DNA of 64,000 nt from Rhodococcus sp. Leaf278 (GTDB taxonomy: Bacteria; Actinomycetota; Actinomycetes; Mycobacteriales; Mycobacteriaceae). The position numbers were made by a program, and so were the translations under genes. Where the stretch lies: assembly GCF_001426085.1 (NCBI RefSeq), contig NZ_LMRR01000001.1, positions 497,539-561,538 of the forward strand, given 5' to 3'. The notes below the pieces were generated by a model, which saw only the letters and a list, made by a program, of their open reading frames with translations, ran no database searches and was not told the DNA's origin. This document shows positions 51,870 to 61,562 of this stretch, one piece after another (the stretch's first letter is position 1; each line of letters begins with the position of its first letter).

Positions 51870-53522
51870 ATGCACGCTGAGTCTGCGCTTTCCAGAAGAA
51901 CGTTTCTTCGCTCGTCGTCGGTAGCCGTCGCGGTGGCCGGAGTCGCCACGACACTCCCGGGAACCGCCCAGGCGCAGAGCAGCGATCGAGGCTTCCTGCA
52001 CGGGGTGGCATCGGGAGATCCGTTGCCCGACGCGATCGTTCTCTGGACCCGCATCACCCCCACGCCCGACGCCACCCCGGGCTCCGGCGTCGGCGCGCAG
52101 GTATCGGTGACGTGGCGAATCGCCCGAAGCGCAGACATGAGCGACGTCGTCGCCTCTGGAACGGTCGCCACCGGTCCCGATACCGATCACACGGTCAAGG
52201 TCGACGTCGACGGACTCAGCGCGGACACCACATACTTCTACGACTTCCGGACGAGCGACGCGGTATCGGCCGTCGGGACCACGCACACCGCCCCGGCCAA
52301 CGACGCCGATATCGATGCCATGCGGTTCGGCGTCGTCTCGTGCTCCAACTGGGAGTCGGGGTACTTCGGTGCCTACCGGCACCTGGCGGCCAGGACCGAC
52401 TTGGACGCCATCGTGCACCTCGGCGACTACATCTACGAGTACGAGACGGGCGGCTTCCCCGGGCGCGACGGGGTGATCCGGCAGCATTCGCCCACTCACG
52501 AGATCGTCACCGTCGCCGACTACCGCCAGCGTCACGGCCAGTACAAGTCGGATCCCGATCTGCAGGCCGCGCACGTCGGTGTGCCGTGGATCTGTACGTG
52601 GGACGACCACGAGTCCGCCAACGATGCCTACGACGGCGGTGCCGAGAACCACACCCCCGCGACCGAGGGCGATTGGTACACCCGCAAGGCGAACTCGGAG
52701 AAGGCGTACTACGAGTGGATGCCGGTGCGCGCGGCAGGCACGGCGACCAACCGTCACCTCTACCGTCGGCTGCGGTTCGGCAACCTCCTGGAACTCTCGA
52801 TGCTGGACCTGCGCACCTACCGCTCGCAGCAGGTGCTTCCGTTCAATGGTCCCGAGGTCGATTCTCCCAACCGAACCATCACCGGCGCGGAGCAGATGCA
52901 GTGGCTCACCGACGGCATCGTTTCTTCGCCGACGCAGTGGAAGATCGTCGGTAATCCGGTGATGATCACGCCTACCCTCATTCCGCCGCTCGACCGTGAT
53001 GCGGCCAAGGCCGTCACCTCCCTGCTCGGCATTCCGGAAGGCGGCCTCCCCTACAACGCCGATCCGTGGGACGGGTACACCGCCGACCGCCGCAAGCTGC
53101 TCACCGCGATCGTGGACGCGGGCGTCGACAACACGGTCTTCATCACCGGCGACATCCACTCGGCTTGGGCCTGCGAGGTACCCCTCGATGCGGCCCAGTA
53201 CGCGACCACCGAACCTGCTGCCACCGAGCTCGTCGTCACCTCGGTGAGCTCGGCCAATATCGACGATCTGACGCGTACTCCGCCGCACACGCTGGGCCGC
53301 GTCGCCGAGGAGGCGTTCAAGGCGCTCAACCGGCACGTGAAGTTCGTCGACCTCGACAGTCACGGGTTCGGCGTCTTCGAAGTCACCAGGACGGCGGCTC
53401 GGATGGATCACTGGTTCCTCACCGCCAAGGAGGATCCGCAGACCGGCGTGTACTGGGGAGCGGGCTTCACCGTCGACTCCGGCACCCAGCGAGTCCGGGC
53501 GGCGGCACCGCCCGCCGGATAA
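51870..53522 (+). CDS. phoD: PhoD-family alkaline phosphatase/phosphodiesterase, Tat-exported
   Basis: Secreted metallophosphatase of 550 aa. The Tat signal has SRRTFLRSSS at residues 8-17 and cleavage near AQAQS at about 36. A PhoD N-terminal beta domain (FLHGVASGDPLPDAIVLWTRITP) is followed by the catalytic domain: VVSCSNWESGYFGAY near 155, AIVHLGDYIYEYE near 180, WTWDDHE-type WDDHESANDAY near 247 and FITGDIHSAWACEVP near 427. The Cys after SC and the paired Asp/His residues are the expected Ca/Fe ligands. Its role is phosphate scavenging or teichoic-acid/phospholipid hydrolysis. No Shine-Dalgarno is obvious before ATG 51870, and an upstream in-frame start at 51750 is not family-like. Confidence 0.92.
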   Translation: MHAESALSRRTFLRSSSVAVAVAGVATTLPGTAQAQSSDRGFLHGVASGDPLPDAIVLWTRITPTPDATPGSGVGAQVSVTWRIARSADMSDVVASGTVATGPDTDHTVKVDVDGLSADTTYFYDFRTSDAVSAVGTTHTAPANDADIDAMRFGVVSCSNWESGYFGAYRHLAARTDLDAIVHLGDYIYEYETGGFPGRDGVIRQHSPTHEIVTVADYRQRHGQYKSDPDLQAAHVGVPWICTWDDHESANDAYDGGAENHTPATEGDWYTRKANSEKAYYEWMPVRAAGTATNRHLYRRLRFGNLLELSMLDLRTYRSQQVLPFNGPEVDSPNRTITGAEQMQWLTDGIVSSPTQWKIVGNPVMITPTLIPPLDRDAAKAVTSLLGIPEGGLPYNADPWDGYTADRRKLLTAIVDAGVDNTVFITGDIHSAWACEVPLDAAQYATTEPAATELVVTSVSSANIDDLTRTPPHTLGRVAEEAFKALNRHVKFVDLDSHGFGVFEVTRTAARMDHWFLTAKEDPQTGVYWGAGFTVDSGTQRVRAAAPPAG

Positions 53523-53540
53523 CGCGCCATACTGGTCGGC

Positions 53541-54383
53541 GTGGCTGTACCGAAAATCGTCCTGTTCTACGTGTTCACTCCATTGCCCGATCCCGAGGCG
53601 ATCCGGCTGTGGCAACAGACGCTGGCCGCGTCGAACAACCTGACCGGACGCATCCTGATCTCCGAACACGGCATCAACGCGACGGTGGGCGGCGACGTCG
53701 GCGACGTCAAGAGGTACGTCCGCGGTACCCGCAGCTACCCGGCCTTCAATGCGGCCGACATCAAGTGGTCCGATGGGCTCGGCAACGATTTCCCGCGACT
53801 GAGTGTGCGCGTACGCGACGAGATCGTCACGTTCGGTGCGCCCGGGGAGCTGAAGGTCGACTCCGAGGGTGTGGTCGGCGGTGGCACTCATCTGAGCCCG
53901 GAACAGGTGCACGAGCTCGTCGATGCTCGCGGCGACGACGTTGTCTTTTTCGACGGCCGTAATGCCTTCGAGGCGCAGATCGGCAAGTTCAAGAATGCAG
54001 TGGTGCCTGACGTGGAGACGACGAAGGACTTCGTCTCGCAGCTCGATTCCGGTGCCTACGACCATCTGAAGAAGTCTCCGGTGGTCACGTACTGCACCGG
54101 GGGAGTGCGGTGCGAGGTGCTCTCTTCGTTGATGGTGGCCCGCGGGTTCGAGGAGGTCTATCAGCTCGACGGCGGAATCGTTCGATACGCAGAGACTTTC
54201 GGTGACGATGCCCTGTGGGAGGGCTCGCTGTTCGTCTTCGACAAGCGGATGGCGCAGAACTTCTCCGATCACACCGCCGTCATCGGACGCTGCAGCGCCT
54301 GTGGCAACCCGACCTCGCGGTACCAGGACTTCGACGGTGATGCCGGCCGTGGTCTGCGGTTGATCTGTCTCGACTGCGCCTGA
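53541..54383 (+). CDS. trhO: tRNA uridine-34 hydroxylase, rhodanese-like (TrhO)
   Basis: O2-dependent enzyme that hydroxylates U34 of certain tRNAs (TrhO/YceA family), 280 aa. The N-terminal domain is [41 protein letters not shown]. The rhodanese domain has [19 protein letters not shown] near 138-158 and the catalytic loop [18 protein letters not shown] near 180, with the active Cys in YCTGGVRC. A zinc-like CSACG...CLDC end follows. The start is GTG at 53541, 18 bp after phoD. It runs straight into the pseudouridine synthase gene with no gap. Confidence 0.93.
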   Translation: MAVPKIVLFYVFTPLPDPEAIRLWQQTLAASNNLTGRILISEHGINATVGGDVGDVKRYVRGTRSYPAFNAADIKWSDGLGNDFPRLSVRVRDEIVTFGAPGELKVDSEGVVGGGTHLSPEQVHELVDARGDDVVFFDGRNAFEAQIGKFKNAVVPDVETTKDFVSQLDSGAYDHLKKSPVVTYCTGGVRCEVLSSLMVARGFEEVYQLDGGIVRYAETFGDDALWEGSLFVFDKRMAQNFSDHTAVIGRCSACGNPTSRYQDFDGDAGRGLRLICLDCA

Positions 54384-55262
54384 GTGATGTTGCCGTTCCG
54401 GGACGGTCTTGCGCCGATGAGACTGCTGCTACCGCATGGTGATTCGGCCACCACCATCGTGGAGTACTTGGAACGCGAGATGCCCGACGACGACTGGCGG
54501 CGGGCCATGCGCGACGCCGAAGTGGTGGACGAGAAGAGCAGGCCCGTCTCCGTGGACACGCGGTACCGCCCCGGCAGTCAGGTGTACTTCTATCGCGTTC
54601 CAGCGCAGGAGGTTTCGGTGCCGTTCGAGATCGGCATTCTGCACCAGGACGAGGACCTGCTGGTGGTCGACAAGCCGCACTTCCTCGCCACCATCCCGCG
54701 TGGTCGGCACGTCACAGAAACCGCGACCGTCAGGCTACGAAAGCAATTCGACTGCCCCGATCTCACGCCCGCGCACCGGCTCGATCGCGCCACCGCCGGG
54801 GTACTGCTCTTCACCAAGACCAAGCATGCCCGACGGCCGTATCAGGAACTCTTCTCCTCACGCAATGTCACCAAGGAATACGAGGCGATTGCGGGATTCG
54901 ATGCGGCACTGCAGTTTCCCCGCGTCGTACAGAGCCGGATCCTGAAGGAGCATGGCGTCATGACGGCATACGAGGAGTCGGGGGAGCCGAACAGCGAGAC
55001 CCGCATCGAACTCGTCGACGCGTCCGGTGATCGTGCCCGCTATCGACTCTTCCCCAAGACCGGCAAGACTCATCAGCTGCGGATTCACCTGTCCTCGTTG
55101 GGTATTCCCATAGTGAACGATCCGTACTATCCGGTGTACACATCGACTCCCGCCGACGACTTCACCCGGCCGCTGCAGCTTCTTGCCCGGGCGCTGAATT
55201 TCACGGACCCCCTGACCGGTGAACCGCGCCGATTCGAGAGCCGCCTGACTCTCGAGGGTTGA
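54384..55262 (+). CDS. RluA-family pseudouridine synthase
   Basis: RNA-modifying enzyme of 292 aa. The catalytic Asp is in AHRLDRATAGVLLFTKT near 130-146. Flanking conserved blocks are LVVDKPHFLATIP near 92 and YRLFPKTGKTHQLRIHLSSLGIPIVNDPYYP near 213-243. An N-terminal S4-like stretch (REMPDDDWRRAMRDAEV; PGSQVYFYRV) is visible. The GTG start directly follows the trhO TGA (ATG 54387 is an alternative), so two RNA-modification enzymes are translated in tandem. The target base (rRNA or tRNA) is unknown. Confidence 0.93.
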   Translation: MMLPFRDGLAPMRLLLPHGDSATTIVEYLEREMPDDDWRRAMRDAEVVDEKSRPVSVDTRYRPGSQVYFYRVPAQEVSVPFEIGILHQDEDLLVVDKPHFLATIPRGRHVTETATVRLRKQFDCPDLTPAHRLDRATAGVLLFTKTKHARRPYQELFSSRNVTKEYEAIAGFDAALQFPRVVQSRILKEHGVMTAYEESGEPNSETRIELVDASGDRARYRLFPKTGKTHQLRIHLSSLGIPIVNDPYYPVYTSTPADDFTRPLQLLARALNFTDPLTGEPRRFESRLTLEG

Positions 55263-55358
55263 GGGGCGGCATCGTTCGTTCGGACGATTGTGACACTTGG
55301 GACGCGAGGTTAGCGTGTCGAGCGAGCCATGTCCGATGGAAGAGAAGAGGAGAAGAGT

Positions 55359-55571
55359 GTGAAGCGTCGTATTGCTGTTGTGTTGGGAGCGGCCGTTATA
55401 GCTGTAGCGTCGCCGGCGGTCGCGGTGGCCGATACCGGGAGCGCAAGCACCGGTAGCGCGAGCGGCGCGTTGTCGGATCTGTCGCGGTTGTGGGAGGCCT
55501 GCGCGCTGACCATCTTCACCGGGCAGTGCACCGGAATCGTGGCCACGATTCCTCAGTACGACATCCCCTGA
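55359..55571 (+). CDS. Small secreted protein with two cysteines, unknown function
   Basis: A 70-aa product: signal peptide VKRRIAVVLGAAVIAVASP..., cleavage predicted after AVAVA at about residue 25, leaving a mature peptide of about 45 residues. The mature part starts with a Ser/Gly/Ala/Thr-rich stretch (DTGSASTGSASGALS) and has two Cys (WEACALTIFTGQCTGI) that could form one disulfide. The GTG at 55359 has AGGAG 6 nt upstream, which is strong evidence for translation; ten codons of purine-rich frame upstream are therefore excluded. No family is recognised. It is isolated on the plus strand between the RluA gene and the convergent carboxylase gene. Confidence 0.72.
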   Translation: MKRRIAVVLGAAVIAVASPAVAVADTGSASTGSASGALSDLSRLWEACALTIFTGQCTGIVATIPQYDIP

Positions 55572-55593
55572 ACCGACAAACGCGCGCGCATTC

Positions 55594-55655
55594 GCCAGAT
55601 GCTCACGGAATCGTTCACCATTCCGCGAGCGTCCGGCAAACGCGCGCGCGTTTGC
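55594..55655. terminator. Imperfect hairpin followed by a perfect 20-bp palindrome
   Basis: The first hairpin spans about 55594-55637 with matching blocks GCTC/GAGC and GGAAT/ATTCC. GCAAACGCGCGCGCGTTTGC, a perfect 20-bp palindrome, occupies 55636-55655. A partial copy, CAAACGCGCGCGC, lies at 55578-55590. The structure separates the convergent small secreted protein and carboxylase genes and probably terminates both. Confidence 0.65.
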
Positions 55656-55669
55656 GGGAACCCCAGGCC

Positions 55670-58600
55670 CTACTTGGCCAACGACCGCGCCATTCCGCGT
55701 TCGATGGCAGCGACCAGCTGCGGGCGCAGTTCGGCAGCGGGGACGATGTGATGCACCGATCCGACGTTCTGTGCTCGCTGGATGTTGTGGATGGCCTCGA
55801 ATTCGGCTGCCACTTCACCCAGTTTGGCGTTGCGGGCGTTCGCTCGCACGGTGGCGAGCTCGACGCGCAATGCCGAGCGGGTGGCGTCGTCCTCAGCTGT
55901 GTTCAACCGGGCCTCGAGCTCCTTGACTTCAGCATCCGCTGCGGTGCGGGCATTGACGTCGCGGGTGAACACCACTGCGGCGGCCGGGGCACCACCGAGT
56001 ACGGAGGCGAAGGAGCCCTCCACTGCAAGGACTTCCATGTTGTCGTTGAGCGCTCCGGAGAACACCACGAACGCGCCGCCGTGGTAGCGCGAGACGACAC
56101 AGAACACGACCGGTCCGTCGAAGTTGACGATGGCGCGGCCGATCTCGGCACCGTATTCGAGCTGGATGTTGCGCAGCGATTCCGGTGATCCGTCGAAGCC
56201 GGAGAGGTTGGCCAGCACCACGATCGGCCGGCTTCCGCTGGCGGCGTTGATGGCGCGTGCCGTCTTCTTCGACGAGTTCGGGAACAGGGTGCCCGAGGTC
56301 CACTGATCGGGGCCGTCGGACGGGAACCAGCCCTTACGGGGGATGGCCCGCGATTCGATACCGATGACGGACACCGGGATTCCGGCGAGGTGGGCGTCGA
56401 ACACCACGGAGGTGTCGGCGTCGGCCATGTCGGCCCAACGCTCGAGTACCGAATGGTCCTGGTCCACCACAGCGCGCATCACGGTGCGAATGTCGAACGG
56501 CTTCTTACGGTCCGGGTTGGTGACCGAGGAGAAGATGTCGCCGACGGTGGTGAAGTCGCTCGACGGGTGCACGTGCGGGTAGGTACGCACGTCGCGCTCG
56601 GTCGGGTCTGCGGTGGCCGCGCGGCGTGGGAAGCGTTCTCCCGGTGCCGCATACGCGTGGTCGTAGTGCGCGAACAGGATGTCGCACGCGGCCCGCAGGT
56701 TCGGTGCCCAGTACTGCGCCTGGCCGTTGGGGCCCATGACGCGGTCGTAGCCACCGATGCCGAAGTTGTCCTCGGCCGAGACGCCACCGGAGTAGTCGAG
56801 GGACTGCTTACCGGTGAGCACCATCGCACTGTCGGGGGTCATCACCAGGATGCCCTTGGTGTGGGTGAGCATCGTGGCTTCGGCGTTCCAGTAGGGCTGC
56901 GCGCCGACGTTGATGCCCGCGACGACGATGTTGATCTCGCCGCCGGCCTGGGTGAAGGTGATGATGCGACGCAGGCCGCGCGATACCCAGTCCATGTTCT
57001 CGGTGCCCGATTCCATGGAAATCGTTGCGCCGGAGGACAATGCGAACCACTCGACGGGCGCACCGAGTTGTTCGGCGAGGTCGATGGCTGCAACGATCCG
57101 CGAGCACTCGGCCTCGGCGACCGTGCCGAGCGCCTTCGTCGGGTCACCGAAGAGCGCGACGCGGGTGATGCCCTCGGGGTACTTGGCAGTGGGCGTGGTC
57201 GCGACACCGACGATGACGCCCGCCGTGTTTCGGCCATACGGACGCTCGACCGGGGCGAGGACGCCGTCGGCGTCGAAGTCGTACTCGGTGAACGTGCCGC
57301 CGTTGCTGCTCAGCAACGGAATGAGCTCGTACGGGTAGACGGTGCCGCGGGCCTGTGACCGCTGCACCTTCTGGGTGTACTCGTCGAGCGGACGCATCGG
57401 CTCGGTCGGCGGCGGGGTCACCTTGGCGACGATGCCGGCACCGGATCGGTACGACAGACGCAGTGCGACCTCGCGTGGTGCCGCGCCGGGTGTTTCGGCA
57501 AGCCGAGCGATGAGAGTGATCTCTTCGAGGCCGGCCCCGATCGTCAGCGGCGCGATGTGCCGGGCGATGGTGGCGATGCGGTCGGCGGGCACGTTCAGTA
57601 CCGGCCAGACGTAGAGCACGACGCGGTTGGCGTCGAGGCGCTTCTTGCCGCGTCCGGCCTGAGCGCGGCGGATGCCGTCGAGGCAGGCCGCGACGGTTCG
57701 TTCGATCTCGGGCACGGCGACGATGTTTCCGGCGTCGTCCAACTGTGTTGTGATGCCTCGGATCTCGGCGAGGGCAACCAGGCGCTCGTCGGAGGGGTTG
57801 GCCTTCGACGTCAGGTGGAACAGGTAGGTTCCGGCGCTGGCGGGCAACCGAACTCCGTCGAAGTTCTTCAGGCGCCACAGGTCGAGCCGTTGACCGGTCA
57901 GCGGGTGCATGTCCCGGATGATCGTGTCCTCGGCGAGGGGCTCGGAGCCCTCGACCGTGGTGCGGCGATACGTCATCTTCCGCGTGACGGTGCCGAACAC
58001 CGTGACGGTGACGCGACGCCAGCGGCCGGTGCCGGGGTGTGCGGCCAGAACGGCCTGCAGTTGATCCGAGAGTGCATCGCCGTCGGTCGGGGCGTCCGGC
58101 CAGGACAGGTAGAGATCCACGGCCAGGTTCTCGGGCGAGGGGCCGGCGATGTCGTCGACAGCATCGAGAGTAGCTGCGAGAGAATCGAAGTCGGTTGCCG
58201 TGGAGATCAGGTGCAGCTGCTCACCCGAGAGCTCGAACGCGCCGGTGACGAAGTACTTGCCGTCGCGGTCGAACGCCTTGACGTCTTCGAGGGTGCGAAT
58301 CTCGTAGTACTGGCGGGTGATCACCTCGAGCAGGGCTCCGGGATCGGTGATCCGTTGTGCCAGCAGCTCGATCAGCGGCTCCGGGGTGGCGACCAGTGCG
58401 GCGACGCGGGCCGAGTAGTCGGCGGCGTCGGGGTTCTCGGCGAGGTACTGCAGGCTGCCGCGAACGCCGTCGTAGATCTTCTCTCGGGCGATGCGGATCT
58501 GCGGCTCGTCGAACAGTCGGAAGCGCAGGTTGCGTGCGACGTCGCCGATGACGGGGTAGCGGGCCTGGGTGGCACCGATGAGGCGTTCGAGCACCTCGGC

Positions 58601-61147
58601 CATGGCGGGGGTGGCGTCGGGCTGCTGCGAGCTGTCGCTGAGCCAGTGGCCGAGCAGGGCGGCGATGACCGGAACCTGGTTCTCCATGCGCTGCAGGGCG
58701 AGGAAGACGCGGTAGACGGCTTCTTCGAGCTCGGGTGTGCGGCCCTCGTCGATGGCGGCGTCGTAATGTGCCATAGCGCGAGTGAGCTTGCCCCGGAACG
58801 ACTCCGGCAGTCCTTGCACATCGGCGTCGAGCGACTGCATGAACGAGTGGAAGTGCTCGCGCGGGGAGTGGACGCGCTCGTCGGTGCTCTCTTCGTCCAT
58901 CGTCGGTCGGTTGCGGGAGAGCTCGCAGATGTCGGCGAAGGTGTTGAGCAGTGCCAGTTCGGCACCGACGAGTGCCGAGTCGTTCCGCGGCACCTCGGCG
59001 CGGAGAGTCTCGTAGGTGGACAACAGGTTTCGAGCGCGGGCACCACTGACGTCGAATCCGGTGATGAGGGCTGCGAGTTCGTCGAGGCGGTCCAGGGCGC
59101 GGCGCTGCGGAGAGCGCTGCGCGGCATCGTCGATCCCGCGGAACTGCACGCGCGGTGCCTGCTCGGACACCTTCTGCTCGCCGGCCTGATCGACGCGCAG
59201 CAGGGCTGCTCCGGCGTCGACCTGTCCGTTGACCGAGGCCAGTACCTCACGCACGGTGCCCGCGTACGGAGACCGGACGGCGGTTTCCATCTTCATCGAC
59301 TCGAGGACGACGAGCGTCTGTCCGGCTTCGACCTCGTCACCGACGGCGACCGGTACGGCGACGACGACGGCGGGAGCGGGCGCGCGGACCAGCCCGGCCT
59401 CGTCCTGGGAGATCTGGTGGCTGATGCCGTCGACCTCGACGAGGAAGTGGGCAGCTCCGGCGACGGTGACGACCTGGTAGCGGTGGTCACCGATGACCAG
59501 ACGGCTCTCGTACGTGCCGAGGCGTTCGACGTCGACCTGCAGTTCGCCGATGGCATCTCCGTCGATGCTGTAGCGGTGCGGGCCGGCCTGGCCCACTTCG
59601 AGCTTGTAGGCCTGGCCCTGGTAGTTCAGTTCGACGGTGCGGCCGATGGCATGGGTGGCGCGCGGCCGGCCGCCACGTGCGGAGCTGAGGAACGCGGCAC
59701 GCTCGCGGCCTTCCTCGGCGTCGTAGGCGTCGATGGCCGCGGCGATGATGGCGATGTCGGCCACCGCCGTCGGGCCCACCTGCGAGCCGGCTTCGGTGCG
59801 GTCGAGCCAGCCGGTGTCGGCGGAGGCGGAGATGACTTCCTCGCGGTCGAGCAGGCTCAGCAGGAACGACTTGGTGGTGGTGCCGCCGTCGATGACGACG
59901 GTGGTCTCACGCAGCGCGTTGCGCAAGCGAGCCAACGCTTCGCTGCGGTCGCGGCCCCAGGCGATGACCTTGGCGACCATGGAGTCGTAATCGGGCGGGA
60001 TCACGTCGCCCTGAGCGATACCGGTGTCGACGCGAATTCCGGTGCCGAGCGGGAACTTGAGTAGTTCGACCGTGCCCGGCGCGGGCGCGAAGCCGTTGTC
60101 GGCGTCCTCGGCGTTGAGGCGGGCCTCGACGGCGTGGCCGAATTCGGTGGGGCATTCACCGGGCAGTGCTTGACCGTCGGCGACGAGGATCTGCAGCTTC
60201 ACCAGGTCGATGCCGGTGGTGTACTCGGTGATGGGGTGCTCGACCTGCAGGCGGGTGTTGACCTCGAGGAACGTGAAGATCTTCTGCTCGGGCTGGTATA
60301 GGTACTCGACGGTGCCTGCACCCTGGTAGCCCGCAGCCTTGACGAGCTCGGCCGAGGCGGTGCGCAGCTGATCGGCCTGTTCCTTGGTCAGCAGCGGCGA
60401 GCTGGACTCCTCGATGACCTTCTGGTTGCGGCGCTGGATGGAGCAGTCACGCACGCCGGGTGCCCACACGTTGCCGTGGCTGTCGGCGATGACCTGAACC
60501 TCGACGTGCCGGGCATCGGTGACCAGACGCTCGAGGAATACGACCGGGTCGCCGAACGAGCGCTCGGCTTCGCCCTGGGTGCGCTCGAGGGACAATTCGA
60601 GTTCGTCCTCGTGGAAGACCTTGCGGATACCGCGGCCACCGCCGCCCGAGCGGGCCTTGATGATCAGCGGGTAGCCGATTGCCGCTGCGTGTCGTCGAGC
60701 GTCTGCGCGGGTCTCGACCGGTCCACCGGACCACGGTGCGACCGGGACGCCGACCTTCTCGGCGAGGATCTTGGCCTCGACCTTGTCGCCGAGCAGACGC
60801 ATCGCGTCGGCGGACGGGCCGATGAAGGTGATGTTCAGTCGGGCGACGAGATCCGCGAACGTCGGGTCCTCGGCGACGAAGCCCCACCCGACCCACACGG
60901 CGTCGGCACCGGACTCCACCAGTGCCGCCTCGAGGACGTTGTAGTCGAGGTACGCCGAGCCGGTGGCGGGCTTGCGCAGCGTGACGGCCTCGTCGGCCTG
61001 GCGGACGAACATGGCCCGCTTCTCCGCCTCGGTGTGCAGCGCTACGGTGCGGATGCCGTAATCGTGTTCGGCGTTGAGCTCTCGGACGGCTCGGATCAGC
61101 CGTACTGCTGCCTCGCCTCGGTTGACTACTGCAATCCGCTTGAACAA
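55670..61147 (-). CDS. Single-chain multidomain acyl-CoA carboxylase (BC-BCCP-central-CT), 1825 aa
   Basis: Biotin-dependent carboxylase of acetyl-, propionyl- or longer acyl-CoA. Biotin carboxylase covers about residues 1-450: LFKRIAVVNRGEAAVRLIRA, ATP-grasp KARSGGGGRGIRKV near 165 and EVNTRLQVEHPITEYTTG near 305. The biotinyl site VLESMKMETAV is near 615. A long middle region (about 670-1230) has no motif I can name. The carboxyltransferase region (about 1240-1825) contains WFALSSGATISMESGTENMDW, GIGGYDRVMGPNGQAQYWAP and LANLSGFDGSPESLRN. Order and length resemble eukaryotic acetyl-CoA carboxylase more than the split actinobacterial Acc subunits. TTG 61147 has GAAGAGAGA upstream; GTG 61177 is an alternative. 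A TetR gene lies upstream on the same strand. Confidence 0.9.
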   Translation of the reverse strand: MFKRIAVVNRGEAAVRLIRAVRELNAEHDYGIRTVALHTEAEKRAMFVRQADEAVTLRKPATGSAYLDYNVLEAALVESGADAVWVGWGFVAEDPTFADLVARLNITFIGPSADAMRLLGDKVEAKILAEKVGVPVAPWSGGPVETRADARRHAAAIGYPLIIKARSGGGGRGIRKVFHEDELELSLERTQGEAERSFGDPVVFLERLVTDARHVEVQVIADSHGNVWAPGVRDCSIQRRNQKVIEESSSPLLTKEQADQLRTASAELVKAAGYQGAGTVEYLYQPEQKIFTFLEVNTRLQVEHPITEYTTGIDLVKLQILVADGQALPGECPTEFGHAVEARLNAEDADNGFAPAPGTVELLKFPLGTGIRVDTGIAQGDVIPPDYDSMVAKVIAWGRDRSEALARLRNALRETTVVIDGGTTTKSFLLSLLDREEVISASADTGWLDRTEAGSQVGPTAVADIAIIAAAIDAYDAEEGRERAAFLSSARGGRPRATHAIGRTVELNYQGQAYKLEVGQAGPHRYSIDGDAIGELQVDVERLGTYESRLVIGDHRYQVVTVAGAAHFLVEVDGISHQISQDEAGLVRAPAPAVVVAVPVAVGDEVEAGQTLVVLESMKMETAVRSPYAGTVREVLASVNGQVDAGAALLRVDQAGEQKVSEQAPRVQFRGIDDAAQRSPQRRALDRLDELAALITGFDVSGARARNLLSTYETLRAEVPRNDSALVGAELALLNTFADICELSRNRPTMDEESTDERVHSPREHFHSFMQSLDADVQGLPESFRGKLTRAMAHYDAAIDEGRTPELEEAVYRVFLALQRMENQVPVIAALLGHWLSDSSQQPDATPAMAEVLERLIGATQARYPVIGDVARNLRFRLFDEPQIRIAREKIYDGVRGSLQYLAENPDAADYSARVAALVATPEPLIELLAQRITDPGALLEVITRQYYEIRTLEDVKAFDRDGKYFVTGAFELSGEQLHLISTATDFDSLAATLDAVDDIAGPSPENLAVDLYLSWPDAPTDGDALSDQLQAVLAAHPGTGRWRRVTVTVFGTVTRKMTYRRTTVEGSEPLAEDTIIRDMHPLTGQRLDLWRLKNFDGVRLPASAGTYLFHLTSKANPSDERLVALAEIRGITTQLDDAGNIVAVPEIERTVAACLDGIRRAQAGRGKKRLDANRVVLYVWPVLNVPADRIATIARHIAPLTIGAGLEEITLIARLAETPGAAPREVALRLSYRSGAGIVAKVTPPPTEPMRPLDEYTQKVQRSQARGTVYPYELIPLLSSNGGTFTEYDFDADGVLAPVERPYGRNTAGVIVGVATTPTAKYPEGITRVALFGDPTKALGTVAEAECSRIVAAIDLAEQLGAPVEWFALSSGATISMESGTENMDWVSRGLRRIITFTQAGGEINIVVAGINVGAQPYWNAEATMLTHTKGILVMTPDSAMVLTGKQSLDYSGGVSAEDNFGIGGYDRVMGPNGQAQYWAPNLRAACDILFAHYDHAYAAPGERFPRRAATADPTERDVRTYPHVHPSSDFTTVGDIFSSVTNPDRKKPFDIRTVMRAVVDQDHSVLERWADMADADTSVVFDAHLAGIPVSVIGIESRAIPRKGWFPSDGPDQWTSGTLFPNSSKKTARAINAASGSRPIVVLANLSGFDGSPESLRNIQLEYGAEIGRAIVNFDGPVVFCVVSRYHGGAFVVFSGALNDNMEVLAVEGSFASVLGGAPAAAVVFTRDVNARTAADAEVKELEARLNTAEDDATRSALRVELATVRANARNAKLGEVAAEFEAIHNIQRAQNVGSVHHIVPAAELRPQLVAAIERGMARSLAK

Positions 61148-61562
61148 CGTATCTCTCTTCGCTCGGTATGGGCGCACTTCGTCGGTGCACTCTCGATGGA
61201 ACGTGGACTGGTGCTGAGCATGTCCGTTTATTTGTCACCGGGTCGTTCTGCAGGCTCCACCCCTGCACTCATGCAGCACTCCGACCGACCTATTCTAACT
61301 GCAATGTGCCCCCGTGCATCGCCAACGACGTTCGGCGTGAGTGTGATTGATCACCAAGAACTCAATGATCTTCTGTAGCAATGCGTTTCATTCTTGTCCG
61401 GTCGGTGCTACTGAGCAGTAACACTGGTGTACTCGCGAGTAGCGTTGTCGTAACGGCTAATTCGTCATTCGGCCACTCGCATTACTACCGGCGGGTACAT
61501 TACCGGCGGGTACAACTCTGCTGAGCCCCCTCGAACGAGCCGATCGGTCGCTCGTCCGGCCC
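61148..61562. other. 415-bp non-coding region upstream of the carboxylase, with repeats
   Basis: No gene is supported. It contains a copy of the intergenic repeat family (61241-61263, core CTGCAGGCTCCAC) and, at 61486-61514, two tandem 15-bp units carrying TACCGGCGGGTACA. Each unit is itself an imperfect palindrome. The region must hold the carboxylase promoter and any 5' leader; a promoter is not clear by eye. Confidence 0.6.
61486..61514. repeat. Tandem 15-bp direct repeat, operator candidate
   Basis: TACCGGCGGGTACA occurs twice at a 15-bp period. The inner TACC...GGTA pairs as an imperfect dyad. It lies between the TetR gene stop (61563) and the carboxylase start (61147), about 340 bp from the latter. 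Confidence 0.6.

Noticed and set aside
57557..60064. 835-codon plus-strand open frame opposite the carboxylase
   Set aside because: High-GC antisense shadow with low-complexity Gly/Asp/Val composition; the carboxylase motifs on the other strand are continuous through it.
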